Shown here piece after piece: positions 1-9,992 of a stretch of 64,000 nucleotides of DNA. The notes beneath the pieces are model-generated. The model saw only the letters and a program-made list of their open reading frames with translations. It made no database searches and was not told the DNA's origin. The DNA is taken from NCBI GenBank assembly GCA_965230625.1, contig CBDDLL010000001.1:1860001-1924000 (forward strand). The letters run 5' to 3'. The position numbers and the translations under genes were made by a program. Numbering within the stretch: the stretch's first letter is position 1; every line of letters begins with the position of its first letter. This stretch comes from Saccharicrinis sp965230625 (GTDB lineage Bacteria > Bacteroidota > Bacteroidia > Bacteroidales > Marinilabiliaceae).

Positions 1-1
1 T

Positions 2-1984
2 ATGGAGGAAAAAATGACCAGCAAAGTCAGGGAGATTGAAGCAAATAGAGGGAATATACTGGCTTGTGATGGACGTAAGTTGGCGTGTTCGGTTCCTAGC
101 TATCGTTTATACATGGATATGATGGCTCATGGATTAACTGACGAAAAATTTGATAATAATATTGATAGTTTGTGTTTGTGTTTATCTGGATTTTTTAAAG
201 ATAAATCAGCATGGGATTACAAAAAAGATTTAGAGAACGCAAGAAGGCAAGGGAAAAGATATTTTCGAATTCATAGAAGAAGAGTTTCCTATACCGAACT
301 AAAAAAAATAAAGCAATTCCCGATTTTTCGATTAGGTAAGAATGTTGGAGGTTTTATTCCTGAGCAATTAGATAGACGAAAAAAGCCTTTTGGAATTTTA
401 GCTTCACGAACCATAGGTAAATTATACGAGGAAAAAGAAAAAGGGGGAATGGTTGGTTTGGAGCGTGCTTTTAATGCAGAGCTTAAAGGAAAGAATGGTG
501 TAAATACTTATACGCGAATCTCGGGGAGGTGGGTGCCAGAAGAAGCCATGCCACCTAAAAATGGTAAAGATGTTCTAACTTCAATAGATATAGAAATTCA
601 GGACGTAGCAGAAAACTCATTAAAGCAGCAGTTGATAAAGCATAATGCACACCATGGTGTTGCAATATTAATGGAGGTTCAAACCGGAGCTATTAAAGCT
701 ATTGTTAATCTGCATAGAAAAAACGAAGGGGTATACATCGAAGATTACTTTAATTATGCAATTGGAGAAGCAACAGAGCCAGGATCAACTTTTAAGTTGG
801 CTAGTATGATATCAGTCTTGGAGGATGGCTATGTTAATTTAGATGATTCAATAAATACAGGTAGAGGAGTTTATAAATTCTATGATAGAGTAATGCGTGA
901 TAGTCATCATGGTGGATATGGCACTATTACTTATCGTGAGGTTTTTGAAAAATCTTCTAATGTTGGTATTTCAAGAATGATTGTTGAGAATTATAAGTCT
1001 GATCCTAAAAGATTTGTAGATAGGCTTTATTCAATGGGATTGAATGATAGTCATAGTTTAGAGATCAAGGGAGAGGGGCAGCCTATGATTAAATATCCGG
1101 GATCTAAAACTTGGTCGGGAGTTACTTTACCTTGGATGTCTATTGGGTATGAGCTTAAAATGACACCATTGCAAACATTAGTGTTTTATAATGCGGTGGC
1201 TAACAATGGAAAAATGATGAAGCCTTATTTTGTTCAGGGAGTTTATAAACATGGAGAGCTCATCAATACTTACGAACCTATTGTTTTAAATCCTTCAATT
1301 TGTTCGCTATCTACCATCGAAAAAATTCATGACCTATTAGTTGGTGTTGTGGAAAACGGAACAGCTCAAAATATAAAGAACAGTAATTATCAAATTGCAG
1401 GAAAGACAGGAACAGCACAGATTGCAAAAGGTAAAAGTGGTTATAAAAAAGGAGGAGTTGAATATCAAGCATCATTTGTGGGATATTTTCCTGCAGATAG
1501 ACCAAGGTATTCTTGTATTGTAGTGGTGAATGGACCATCAAACAATGTTTATTATGGTAATCAGGTTGCCGGAACTGTATTTAAAGCCATATCAGACAGG
1601 GTGTATGCTACAGGATTTGATATGTTGGATGAGCACCCGGTTTCCATTCCTAGCGAGGGGATACTACCATATTCAAAAGGAGGAGTAAAAGAGGATTTGT
1701 TAGCGGTATTTGAAGAGCTTAATGTAACAATAGAGGGTAAGGATATTGAGTCAGATTGGATATCTGCAACAGCAAAAGAGCATAAAGTAAACTTTAGTAG
1801 AAAGTCTTTTACTAAAGGAGTGGTTCCAAATGTAAGAGGAATGGGAGCGAAAGATGCTGTTGCTCTATTAGAAAATATGGGATTGGAGGTAATTGTATCT
1901 GGAAGAGGCAGGGTTGTAGAACAATCAATTACTGCAGGAACAAGGCTTGTGGCCAGAAAAAGAATATTTATAAAGTTAGGATAG
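2..1984 (+). CDS. ftsI: FtsI-type peptidoglycan transpeptidase (PBP3), 5' end cut off
   Basis: Division-specific penicillin-binding protein that cross-links septal peptidoglycan in the periplasm. The transpeptidase triad is visible: S262-T-F-K265, S318-S-N320 and K468-T-G470 (numbered from the first ATG in the window). A dimerization domain precedes it, and a single PASTA domain occupies about residues 607-660. The usual N-terminal cytoplasmic tail and membrane anchor are absent, and the open frame runs to the window edge. The ATG at position 2 is therefore almost certainly internal and the gene starts upstream. It ends 2 bases before murE and opens the dcw operon seen here. A C-terminal PASTA domain is common in Bacteroidota FtsI homologues. 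Identity is secure; the true start is not visible. Confidence 0.95.
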   Translation: MEEKMTSKVREIEANRGNILACDGRKLACSVPSYRLYMDMMAHGLTDEKFDNNIDSLCLCLSGFFKDKSAWDYKKDLENARRQGKRYFRIHRRRVSYTELKKIKQFPIFRLGKNVGGFIPEQLDRRKKPFGILASRTIGKLYEEKEKGGMVGLERAFNAELKGKNGVNTYTRISGRWVPEEAMPPKNGKDVLTSIDIEIQDVAENSLKQQLIKHNAHHGVAILMEVQTGAIKAIVNLHRKNEGVYIEDYFNYAIGEATEPGSTFKLASMISVLEDGYVNLDDSINTGRGVYKFYDRVMRDSHHGGYGTITYREVFEKSSNVGISRMIVENYKSDPKRFVDRLYSMGLNDSHSLEIKGEGQPMIKYPGSKTWSGVTLPWMSIGYELKMTPLQTLVFYNAVANNGKMMKPYFVQGVYKHGELINTYEPIVLNPSICSLSTIEKIHDLLVGVVENGTAQNIKNSNYQIAGKTGTAQIAKGKSGYKKGGVEYQASFVGYFPADRPRYSCIVVVNGPSNNVYYGNQVAGTVFKAISDRVYATGFDMLDEHPVSIPSEGILPYSKGGVKEDLLAVFEELNVTIEGKDIESDWISATAKEHKVNFSRKSFTKGVVPNVRGMGAKDAVALLENMGLEVIVSGRGRVVEQSITAGTRLVARKRIFIKLG

Positions 1985-1986
1985 GT

Positions 1987-3444
1987 ATGTTTAGTGTAGC
2001 TAAAATATGTGAATGGACCAATGTTAAAGAGGTGATAGGTAATAAGGAAGCCTCTTTTTCTGAAATTACTTTTGATTCGCGAAAAGCAAACGAAGAAACG
2101 TTGTTTGTGGCTGTGCGTGGAGTTAATGTTGATGGGCATTCATTTATTTCGAAAGCAATTGTTGCAGGATGTAATGTTGTGGTTTGTGAAAAACTACCCG
2201 AGGAGAGCTATGATAATATTGTATTTGTGGTTGTTGAAGATTCTGCACAAGCTTTGGGAGAGATCGCATCAGGTTTTTATGGAAATCCTTCAGAGGAGCT
2301 TGATTTGGTAGGAGTTACAGGGACTAATGGTAAAACAACAATTGCAACCTTGTTGTACGAGCTATTTCGTGATATGGGTTTTGAATCAGGTTTGTTTAGT
2401 ACTGTAGCAAACTTTATTGGAGACCAAAAACTTTCAGCTACACATACTACACCTGACCCAGTTGCTTTAAATAAGATAATGAAGCAAATGGTAGATGAGG
2501 GATGTAGATATTGTTTTATGGAGGTGAGTTCTCATGCTATTGATCAAAAACGCATAGCTGGACTGAAATATAAAGGTGGGATTTTTACAAATCTAACACA
2601 TGATCACTTAGATTATCACAAAACTTTTGATTCTTATCTAAAAGCCAAAAAAGCCTTTTTTGATTCTCTATCCAAAGAAGCATTTGCACTTGTAAATATT
2701 GATGATAAGAATGGGATGGTGATGGTTCAAAACTGTAAAGCTGATATAAAAACATACTCTATCCGCACGATGGCCGACTATAAAGCTAAGGTTATAGAAA
2801 GTATGTTTGAGGGGATGCAATTATTAATTAATAATGATGAGATGTGGACTCCTTTTATTGGAAAGTTCAATGCTCAAAACCTTTTGGCCGTTTATGGAGC
2901 TGCTATTTCTTTAGGCAGAAATAAAGATGAGGTTCTTTTGAGTTTAAGTCGTTTGCACTCAGTTGATGGCAGGTTTCAAACAATTCACTCACAATCGGGA
3001 ATTACAGCGGTTGTTGATTATGCGCATACGCCAGATGCATTAAAAAATGTAATTGAAACCATAAATCAAATTCGAAATCCCGGGCAAGAATTAATAACTG
3101 TTGTAGGTGCAGGTGGAGATAGGGATAAAACAAAAAGGCCGGAAATGGCTAAAGTGGCCATTGAAGGAAGTAGTCGGGTTATTTTAACTTCTGATAATCC
3201 CAGGTCAGAAAAACCACAATCCATTATTGATGATATGATGGAAGGTGTGGATTTTAAAAGTAGGATTAAAGTGGTTTCGATAGTGGATAGGAAGGAGGCT
3301 ATTAAAACAGCCATAATGCTATCTAAGCGTGGTGATATAATTCTGGTAGCTGGTAAGGGGCATGAGGATTACCAGGAGATAGAAGGAGTAAAGCATCATT
3401 TTGATGATAGAGAGGTGATTAATGAATTCTTTAATATGATATAA
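1987..3444 (+). CDS. murE: UDP-MurNAc-L-Ala-D-Glu:meso-diaminopimelate ligase MurE
   Basis: Cytoplasmic ATP-dependent ligase adding the third residue of the peptidoglycan stem peptide. The 485-residue length is normal. The ATP-binding loop GTNGKTT is at about 112-118 (Lys116), and the motif D403-N-P-R406 marks enzymes that add meso-diaminopimelate rather than lysine. The ATG follows the ftsI stop by 2 bases, so translation is probably coupled. Three domains (UDP-binding, central Mur ligase, C-terminal Mur ligase) can be followed through the sequence. The DNPR assignment rests on established MurE family knowledge. Confidence 0.97.
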   Translation: MFSVAKICEWTNVKEVIGNKEASFSEITFDSRKANEETLFVAVRGVNVDGHSFISKAIVAGCNVVVCEKLPEESYDNIVFVVVEDSAQALGEIASGFYGNPSEELDLVGVTGTNGKTTIATLLYELFRDMGFESGLFSTVANFIGDQKLSATHTTPDPVALNKIMKQMVDEGCRYCFMEVSSHAIDQKRIAGLKYKGGIFTNLTHDHLDYHKTFDSYLKAKKAFFDSLSKEAFALVNIDDKNGMVMVQNCKADIKTYSIRTMADYKAKVIESMFEGMQLLINNDEMWTPFIGKFNAQNLLAVYGAAISLGRNKDEVLLSLSRLHSVDGRFQTIHSQSGITAVVDYAHTPDALKNVIETINQIRNPGQELITVVGAGGDRDKTKRPEMAKVAIEGSSRVILTSDNPRSEKPQSIIDDMMEGVDFKSRIKVVSIVDRKEAIKTAIMLSKRGDIILVAGKGHEDYQEIEGVKHHFDDREVINEFFNMI

Positions 3445-3490
3445 TAATTGGGGCAAGGAGGCTTTTGTTTAACGAATAATAGATTGATAA

Positions 3491-4723
3491 ATGTTATACT
3501 ATCTTTTTGAATACTTAGAACAGTTGGATATACCTGGAGCAGGTATCTTTCAATATATTTCTTTTCGCTCAGGTATGGCTATAATCCTATCGTTATTAAT
3601 AGGAACCATTTTTGGGAAAAAAGTGATAAAAATGCTTCAAAGAAAGCAAATTGGTGAAGTGGTGCGCGATTTAAATTTGGAAGGTCAGTATGAGAAAAAA
3701 GGAACGCCAACTATGGGGGGAATTATTATTATTGCTTCTATTCTTATTCCTACGCTGTTGTTTGGTAAGCTTTCCAATATTTACATCATATTAATGATAG
3801 TTTCCACCGTTTGGTTAGGAGTAATCGGATTTTTAGACGATTATATAAAGGTGTTTAAAAAGAACAAGGAAGGATTAGCTGGGAGATTTAAAATCATTGG
3901 TCAGGTAGGGTTAGGTTTGATCGTTGGTTTAACCATGTACTTTAGTGATGATGTGGTTGTGCGAGAAAAAATTCCAGGCGAAACAGTTATTGTTCAAACG
4001 GAAGATGGTGAAACAGAGGAGCGTCCTGCAACTCAGGATGTGAAAACTACAGAAACCTCAATTCCATTTATGAAAAATAATCGATTTGATTATGCTTGGT
4101 TTGTTAGCTTTTTAGGCGAAAATGCTAAAGGCTGGGGATGGGTGGTTTTTGTAATAGCAGTCATTTTTATTATAACAGCGGTTTCAAATGGTGCTAACAT
4201 GACTGATGGTTTGGATGGTCTTGCAACAGGAACATCGGCTATTATAGGAACTACGCTTGGGGTGTTGGCTTACGTGTCGAGTAATACGGTGTATGCCGAT
4301 TATTTAAATATAATGTATATACCTCAGTCGGCGGAGTTGGTAATTTTTATGAGTGCTTTTATTGGTGCTACAATTGGATTTTTATGGTATAACTCGTTTC
4401 CGGCACAGGTTTTTATGGGAGATACCGGAAGTTTAACATTAGGAGGAATTATAGCGGTATTTGCTATTGTTATTAAAACAGAGTTGCTAATTCCTATTCT
4501 ATGCGGAATTTTCCTTGTAGAAAATATATCGGTAATGATACAGGTTTCGTGGTTTAAGTACACTAAAAAGAAATATGGCGAAGGAAGAAGGGTTTTTAAA
4601 ATGGCTCCGCTTCATCATCATTATCAAAAGAAAGGATATACAGAATCGAAGATTGTTACACGTTTCTGGATTGTAGGAATTTTATTAGCTGTTTTGGCAG
4701 TTGTAACACTTAAAATCAGATAA
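3491..4723 (+). CDS. mraY: Phospho-N-acetylmuramoyl-pentapeptide transferase MraY
   Basis: Polytopic inner-membrane enzyme that transfers phospho-MurNAc-pentapeptide to undecaprenyl phosphate, making lipid I. The family signatures are clear: GTPTMGG near residue 75, the acidic pair in FLDDYIK, NMTDGLDGLA in the middle and the histidine-rich APLHHHYQ loop near the C-terminus. At 410 residues it is longer than the roughly 360 of E. coli MraY. The extra length is a charged, Glu/Thr-rich segment at about 157-190 between membrane helices, an insertion I recall from Bacteroidota homologues. It lies 46 bases after murE and 6 before murD in one operon. Confidence 0.97.
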   Translation: MLYYLFEYLEQLDIPGAGIFQYISFRSGMAIILSLLIGTIFGKKVIKMLQRKQIGEVVRDLNLEGQYEKKGTPTMGGIIIIASILIPTLLFGKLSNIYIILMIVSTVWLGVIGFLDDYIKVFKKNKEGLAGRFKIIGQVGLGLIVGLTMYFSDDVVVREKIPGETVIVQTEDGETEERPATQDVKTTETSIPFMKNNRFDYAWFVSFLGENAKGWGWVVFVIAVIFIITAVSNGANMTDGLDGLATGTSAIIGTTLGVLAYVSSNTVYADYLNIMYIPQSAELVIFMSAFIGATIGFLWYNSFPAQVFMGDTGSLTLGGIIAVFAIVIKTELLIPILCGIFLVENISVMIQVSWFKYTKKKYGEGRRVFKMAPLHHHYQKKGYTESKIVTRFWIVGILLAVLAVVTLKIR

Positions 4724-4729
4724 ATATTA

Positions 4730-6070
4730 ATGAGTAAGCGTGTAGTCATATTAGGAGCAGGAGAAAGTGGTGTTGGAGCAGCGCTTTTGGCACAGAAACA
4801 TGGATGTGATGTTTTGGTGTCAGATAATTCTGCAATTAAAAGCCAGTTCTTAAGGGAGTTGGAAGATAATCAGATTGACTATGAGCAGGAAGGTCATACT
4901 TTAGAAAAAGTTCTTAATGCAGATGAAGTTGTAAAAAGCCCGGGAATTCCCGATACAGTTCCATTGGTTAAGCAGTTAAGAGAGAAAGGAATTCCGGTAA
5001 TATCAGAAATTGAATTTGCAGCTAAATATACCAATGCAAGGTTTGTTTGTATAACGGGGAGTAACGGGAAAACTACTACAACTCTACTTACATATCATAT
5101 TTTAAATGGAGCTGGTGTTAATGTCGGATTAGCAGGGAATATCGGTCAAAGTTTAGCGAGGCAAGTTGCATTAGATGAGCCTAAGGAATGGTATGTGTTG
5201 GAATTGAGTAGTTTTCAGTTGGATGGAATGTTCGATTTTAAAGCAGATATTGCTGTGTTACTCAATATTACTCCAGATCACTTGGATAGGTATGATAATA
5301 AAATGGAGAATTACATCCAATCAAAGTTTAGGGTAATTCAAAACCAAACGCCAGATGATTATTTCATTCATTGTTTGGACGACAAAAATATTTCACGGGA
5401 GTTAAAGGAGAGAAAGATAAAGGCTCAGCAGCTACCGTTTTCGAATTGGCAAGAAATAAATGAAGGGGCCTTTTATCAAGATGAACAAATAGTATTTAAA
5501 ATTAAAAATGATGCTATGAGTGTATTTGTAGAACAATTAGCTATACAGGGACAACACAATCGTTATAATACAATGGCAGCGGGTATTGTAGCTCGTTTAT
5601 TTCAAATTAGAAAGCCAAAAATAAGAGAGTGTCTTTTAAGCTTTAAAGGAGTCGAGCATCGTCTGGAGAAGGTGTTGAAAGTAAGAGGGATGGATTTTAT
5701 CAATGATTCTAAGGCAACAAATGTAAATTCTACCTGGTATGCTCTGGAAAGCATGGAAACTAATGTGATTTGGATTGCAGGAGGTGTGGATAAAGGTAAT
5801 GATTACTCTGAGATAAAAGAATTGGCTCAAAAAAAGGTAAAAGCTTTGGTTTGTTTAGGTGTAGACAATAAAAAGTTGATCGAAAGTTTTAATGGGATTA
5901 TACCAACTATTGTAGAAGCATCAAGTATGGCTGAGGCGGTTAAGTCAGCTTATTATTTGGGGAAAAAAGGAGATTCAGTATTGCTTTCTCCTGCATGTGC
6001 CAGTTTCGATTTATTTGATAACTATGAACAAAGAGGTCGCCTTTTTAAAGAGTGTGTTAGAAACTTATAG
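4730..6070 (+). CDS. murD: UDP-N-acetylmuramoylalanine:D-glutamate ligase MurD
   Basis: Cytoplasmic Mur ligase that adds D-glutamate to UDP-MurNAc-L-alanine. The N-terminal Rossmann-like segment begins VVILGAGESGVG, the ATP loop is GSNGKTTTT, and the C-terminal domain contains NDSKATN, all typical of MurD. Length of 446 residues is normal. The gene follows mraY by 6 bases and precedes ftsW by 50, matching the conserved dcw order. Confidence 0.97.
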   Translation: MSKRVVILGAGESGVGAALLAQKHGCDVLVSDNSAIKSQFLRELEDNQIDYEQEGHTLEKVLNADEVVKSPGIPDTVPLVKQLREKGIPVISEIEFAAKYTNARFVCITGSNGKTTTTLLTYHILNGAGVNVGLAGNIGQSLARQVALDEPKEWYVLELSSFQLDGMFDFKADIAVLLNITPDHLDRYDNKMENYIQSKFRVIQNQTPDDYFIHCLDDKNISRELKERKIKAQQLPFSNWQEINEGAFYQDEQIVFKIKNDAMSVFVEQLAIQGQHNRYNTMAAGIVARLFQIRKPKIRECLLSFKGVEHRLEKVLKVRGMDFINDSKATNVNSTWYALESMETNVIWIAGGVDKGNDYSEIKELAQKKVKALVCLGVDNKKLIESFNGIIPTIVEASSMAEAVKSAYYLGKKGDSVLLSPACASFDLFDNYEQRGRLFKECVRNL

Positions 6071-6120
6071 TATTATAATTAATTGTGTTAACAATTTTGA
6101 TTTAGTAATTAAAGCATAAA

Positions 6121-7296
6121 ATGGGATTAAAGGCTACTTTGCAAAAATACTTTAAGGGAGATCCAATATTGTGGGGGGTGATAGCTGTGTTGGCAGCAAT
6201 CTCGTTGTTAGCTGTTTATAGTTCTACAGGTTCATTGGCTTATAAATACCAAGGTGGAAATACTTATTATTATATGTTTAAACATTTTGTGTTTTTACTG
6301 GTAGGTATTGCTACAATTTGGGGTATTCATCAAATGGATTACCGAATGTTTGCTAAATATGCAACAATTGCATTGTGGTTATCTATAGGTCTGCTTTTTA
6401 TAACTTTAATAACAGGTATAAGTCTTAACCAAGCTTCGCGATGGTTAACTGTACCAGGTATTGGAATATCATTTCAGCCTTCTGAGTTAGCAAAGCTATC
6501 GTTGATAATGTATATAGCCAGAACATTGGCACGAAATCAGGATGATCAGGAAGGTGCTAGGGATGCCTTTAAGCCTATAATGACTTATGTGGTTATTGTT
6601 TGTGGATTAATATTTACAGAGGATTTTTCAACAGCGTTCTTAATTGGATTTATAGCATTTTTATTAATGTTTATAGGTCGCGTTCCGTTTAAATATTTAT
6701 TTGGAACTGTGGGGGTAGCGGCTATGTTTGTAATTATTATCTTTTTAGCATCGCCTTATTTACCATTCTTGCACAGGGCCGAAACATGGAAAGCTCGAAT
6801 TGAGAGGTTTATTAACGATGAGGATCACGAATCAGAAGGTAGTTATCAATCGAGACAGGCACAAATGGCTGTTGCAACGGGAGGTTTGTTTGGTAAAGGA
6901 CCAGGAAATAGTAATCAGCGAAACTTTTTACCTCATCCATATAGTGATTTTATTTTTGCAATAATTGTAGAAGAGTGGGGTGCTTTAGGTGCTTTACTAA
7001 TGGTAATGTGTTATGTGGTGTTTCTGTTTAGGGCTGGAGTTATTGTGAGGGGAAGTACCAGAACTTTTCCTGCGTTTTTGGCTATAGGGTTATCCTATTT
7101 GTTGGTTTTTCAAGCCTTCTTTAATATTGGGGTTGCAGTGGGTATATTTCCAGTGACAGGACAACCATTGCCATTGGTTAGTATGGGAGGTACATCCATT
7201 ATTTTTACTTGTGTTGCAATGGGAGGTATTTTAGCGGTGAGTAGAAATAATATGGAAGAAGCACAAAAATTAAAGGAGGTTGATCAACTTAATTAA
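6121..7296 (+). CDS. ftsW: Septal peptidoglycan glycosyltransferase FtsW (SEDS family)
   Basis: Polytopic SEDS-family membrane protein that polymerizes lipid II at the septum with its partner FtsI, encoded five genes upstream. About ten hydrophobic helices are visible. Family signatures include QPSELAKL in the middle and the C-terminal segment TGQPLPLVSMGGTS. The 391-residue length is normal. A short periplasmic loop contains the acidic stretch DEDHESEG. It sits between murD and murG, as in other Bacteroidota dcw clusters, which supports FtsW over RodA. Confidence 0.95.
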   Translation: MGLKATLQKYFKGDPILWGVIAVLAAISLLAVYSSTGSLAYKYQGGNTYYYMFKHFVFLLVGIATIWGIHQMDYRMFAKYATIALWLSIGLLFITLITGISLNQASRWLTVPGIGISFQPSELAKLSLIMYIARTLARNQDDQEGARDAFKPIMTYVVIVCGLIFTEDFSTAFLIGFIAFLLMFIGRVPFKYLFGTVGVAAMFVIIIFLASPYLPFLHRAETWKARIERFINDEDHESEGSYQSRQAQMAVATGGLFGKGPGNSNQRNFLPHPYSDFIFAIIVEEWGALGALLMVMCYVVFLFRAGVIVRGSTRTFPAFLAIGLSYLLVFQAFFNIGVAVGIFPVTGQPLPLVSMGGTSIIFTCVAMGGILAVSRNNMEEAQKLKEVDQLN

Positions 7297-7338
7297 TTAA
7301 ATTTAATATTGATTTAGTATCATATTTAATAAATAGTC

Positions 7339-8424
7339 ATGAAGGTTATCATAAGCGGTGGAGGTACAGGAGGACATATTTTTCCGGCAGTTTCGATAGC
7401 AAACGCTCTCAAGGAGGCTGATTCTTCAATTGAAATATTGTTTGTTGGAGCGGAAGGTAAGATGGAAATGGAAAAAGTACCAGCTGCAGGATATAAAATT
7501 GTAGGTTTACCGGTAGCTGGTTTTCAACGTAGGTTGACTTTAAAAAATGTAACCTTCTTTTTTAAATTGGCTGCAAGTATGCTTAAAGCTGGTAAAGTAG
7601 TTAAGCAGTTTAACCCAGATATGGTAGTTGGAGTTGGAGGTTATGCAAGTGGTCCGGTATTAAGGGTGGCTACAAGGCGGAATATTCCAACCATAATTCA
7701 GGAGCAGAATTCATTCCCAGGAGTAACAAATCGTATTTTATCCCAAAAAGTAAATAAAATATGTGTTGCTTATCCTGAGATGGAAAGATTCTTTCCTGAG
7801 TCAAAAATAATACTAACGGGTAATCCAATTCGTCAGAATTTATTAAAAGTAGTGAGCAGGGAGGAAGCAGCTGGTTATTTTGGATTAGATCCAAATAAAA
7901 AAGTAGTTTTTGTTACTGGCGGAAGTCTTGGTGCAAGATCAATTAACGAGGGCATGTTAGCAGGGTATCAGAAATTGAATGAGGAAGGAGTGCAATTGAT
8001 ATGGCAAACGGGTAAATATTATTACGAACAAATTAAAAGCACTGTTGAAGAGAATAGTAACATAAAAATTATGGCTTTTGTAGATAGGATGGAGGCTGCA
8101 TTTTCTTTAGCGGATGTAGTAGTTTCAAGGGCAGGAGCTTCATCAATATCCGAAATAGCTTTACTTGGTAAAGCTACGGTGTTTGTACCATCGCCAAATG
8201 TAGCTGAAGATCATCAAACAAAAAATGCTATGGCTTTGGTAAAAGAGGATGCAGCTGAAATGGTTGCGGATAAAAATGTGAGCAAGGATTTAGTGAGTAA
8301 GGTTTTGAAGTTGTTAAAAAGTGATGGGCATCTAATGCAATTGCAGACTAATGTTAAAAAATTTGCAAAGCCTGATGCAGCAAAGCATATAGTTGAAGAA
8401 ATGTTTAAAATACTAAACCAATAA
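7339..8424 (+). CDS. murG: UDP-GlcNAc:lipid I N-acetylglucosaminyltransferase MurG
   Basis: Peripheral membrane GT28 glycosyltransferase that converts lipid I to lipid II on the cytoplasmic face. The first glycine loop GGGTGGH (residues 7-13) binds the lipid-linked acceptor. The second domain contains TGGSLGA and the UDP-GlcNAc pocket SRAGASSISE, followed by EDHQTKNA. Length is 361 residues. The gene is 42 bases after ftsW and 5 before murC, so it is part of the same transcript. Confidence 0.97.
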   Translation: MKVIISGGGTGGHIFPAVSIANALKEADSSIEILFVGAEGKMEMEKVPAAGYKIVGLPVAGFQRRLTLKNVTFFFKLAASMLKAGKVVKQFNPDMVVGVGGYASGPVLRVATRRNIPTIIQEQNSFPGVTNRILSQKVNKICVAYPEMERFFPESKIILTGNPIRQNLLKVVSREEAAGYFGLDPNKKVVFVTGGSLGARSINEGMLAGYQKLNEEGVQLIWQTGKYYYEQIKSTVEENSNIKIMAFVDRMEAAFSLADVVVSRAGASSISEIALLGKATVFVPSPNVAEDHQTKNAMALVKEDAAEMVADKNVSKDLVSKVLKLLKSDGHLMQLQTNVKKFAKPDAAKHIVEEMFKILNQ

Positions 8425-8429
8425 ATACA

Positions 8430-9803
8430 ATGGATTTTAGTAAAGTAAATAGCGTTTATTTTATTGGCATTGGAGGTATTGGAATGAGTGCTTTAGCCAG
8501 GTATTTCAAGGCCAATGGGTATCATGTTGCAGGATATGATCGAACGCGAACTTTATTAACCAACGAGCTAGAGAAAGAGGGAATTAAAATTCATTTTGAG
8601 GATAAAGTGGAGTTGATAGAAGAAGTTTGCCTAAATCAGGTTACAACTTTGGTGGTTTATACTCCAGCTATTCCAAGTGAGCATAAACAATTTAATTTCT
8701 TTAAGGAGAATTTGTTTTCGGTAAAAAAGAGGTCTGAGGTCTTGGGTTTGTTAACATACCAACGCAAAGGTATTTGCGTGGCCGGAACACATGGGAAAAC
8801 AACTATTTCTACAATGATTTCGCATCTTTTAAAACAATCAGAGGTAGATTGTAGTGCTTTTTTAGGAGGTGTATCGCAAAATTACAAAACCAATCTGTTG
8901 CTTTCAGATAAATCTGAATATGTGGTACTGGAAGCCGATGAGTTTGATAGATCGTTTTTAAAATTATCACCTCATTTGGCACTTATCTCAAGTGCAGATG
9001 CAGATCATTTGGATATTTATGGAGATGATACTTCTGTTAAAGAATCCTTTCAGGAATTTGCCTCATTAGTGAAGTCTGGTGGAGTGTTGTTAACAAAAAA
9101 AGAGATTCAACTCGAATTTGAATTAGGAGAAGATGTTAAACATTATACCTACTCATTGGAGAATATTGAGGCTGATTTTTATGCGAAAAATATAAAGTTG
9201 GTTGATGGTTTATATCAATTTAGCTTACATACTCCAAGCAAGATAATTGATGGTATAAGAGTAGGAATACCTGGGCTTGTAAATGTTGAAAATGCAGTAG
9301 GTGCATGTGCTGTTGCTTATTTGGTGGGTGTTTTGGAAGATGAAATGAAGAAGTCTTTACCTGACTTTTTAGGTATTAGAAGAAGATTTGATTATAGGAT
9401 TAAGCGTGAGGATTTAGTGCTAATAGATGATTATGCACATCATCCAGAGGAAATTAATGCTACCATAAAATCGGTTAGAGCATTATATCCTAGTAAAAAA
9501 GTAACTGGTGTTTTTCAGCCTCATTTATTTTCAAGAACTAAAGATTTTCATAAGCAATTCGCAGAAAGCTTGAGTAAATTAGACGAATTGATTATGTTAG
9601 ATATTTATCCAGCAAGGGAGTTGCCAATTAAAGGAGTGAATTCGTCAATGATATTGAATTTGGTGAAACTGCCTATTAAAAAGCTTTCGGCTAAAAAGGA
9701 ACTTATTAATGATATAAATGAGCTTAAGCCGGAAGTATTGTTGATGATGGGAGCTGGAGATATTGATAAGGAAATAGATAAGGTAGTTGAGTTATTGGAG
9801 TAG
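8430..9803 (+). CDS. murC: UDP-N-acetylmuramate:L-alanine ligase MurC
   Basis: Cytoplasmic Mur ligase that attaches the first stem-peptide residue. The N-terminal motif GIGGIGMSALA, the ATP loop GTHGKTT and the C-terminal IDDYAHHPEEI signature identify MurC, and also separate it from MurD and MurE. Length is 457 residues. It starts 5 bases after murG. A 189-base gap with no recognised gene or hairpin separates it from ftsQ. Neither ddlB nor murB lies between murC and ftsQ, unlike in E. coli. Confidence 0.97.
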   Translation: MDFSKVNSVYFIGIGGIGMSALARYFKANGYHVAGYDRTRTLLTNELEKEGIKIHFEDKVELIEEVCLNQVTTLVVYTPAIPSEHKQFNFFKENLFSVKKRSEVLGLLTYQRKGICVAGTHGKTTISTMISHLLKQSEVDCSAFLGGVSQNYKTNLLLSDKSEYVVLEADEFDRSFLKLSPHLALISSADADHLDIYGDDTSVKESFQEFASLVKSGGVLLTKKEIQLEFELGEDVKHYTYSLENIEADFYAKNIKLVDGLYQFSLHTPSKIIDGIRVGIPGLVNVENAVGACAVAYLVGVLEDEMKKSLPDFLGIRRRFDYRIKREDLVLIDDYAHHPEEINATIKSVRALYPSKKVTGVFQPHLFSRTKDFHKQFAESLSKLDELIMLDIYPARELPIKGVNSSMILNLVKLPIKKLSAKKELINDINELKPEVLLMMGAGDIDKEIDKVVELLE

Positions 9804-9992
9804 AAAATAACAGGTGAGTATTTATTATTTGGAAACGATTTGAAATATGGAAGAGATTAACCAAATTTTGGAAAAGTCAACTTAACAATCGTTGATAAAA
9901 AAATAATAAATGTTTATAAGTAAGAGCGTTTTGGTGGCTGTAAATTTTAATTTAACAAATATATTTAAACGGGTTCAAGTAGGCATAAGTCA

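Noticed and set aside
1561..2139. Minus-strand open frame of 192 codons across the ftsI/murE junction
   Set aside because: It is antisense to two certain genes and has no family resemblance.
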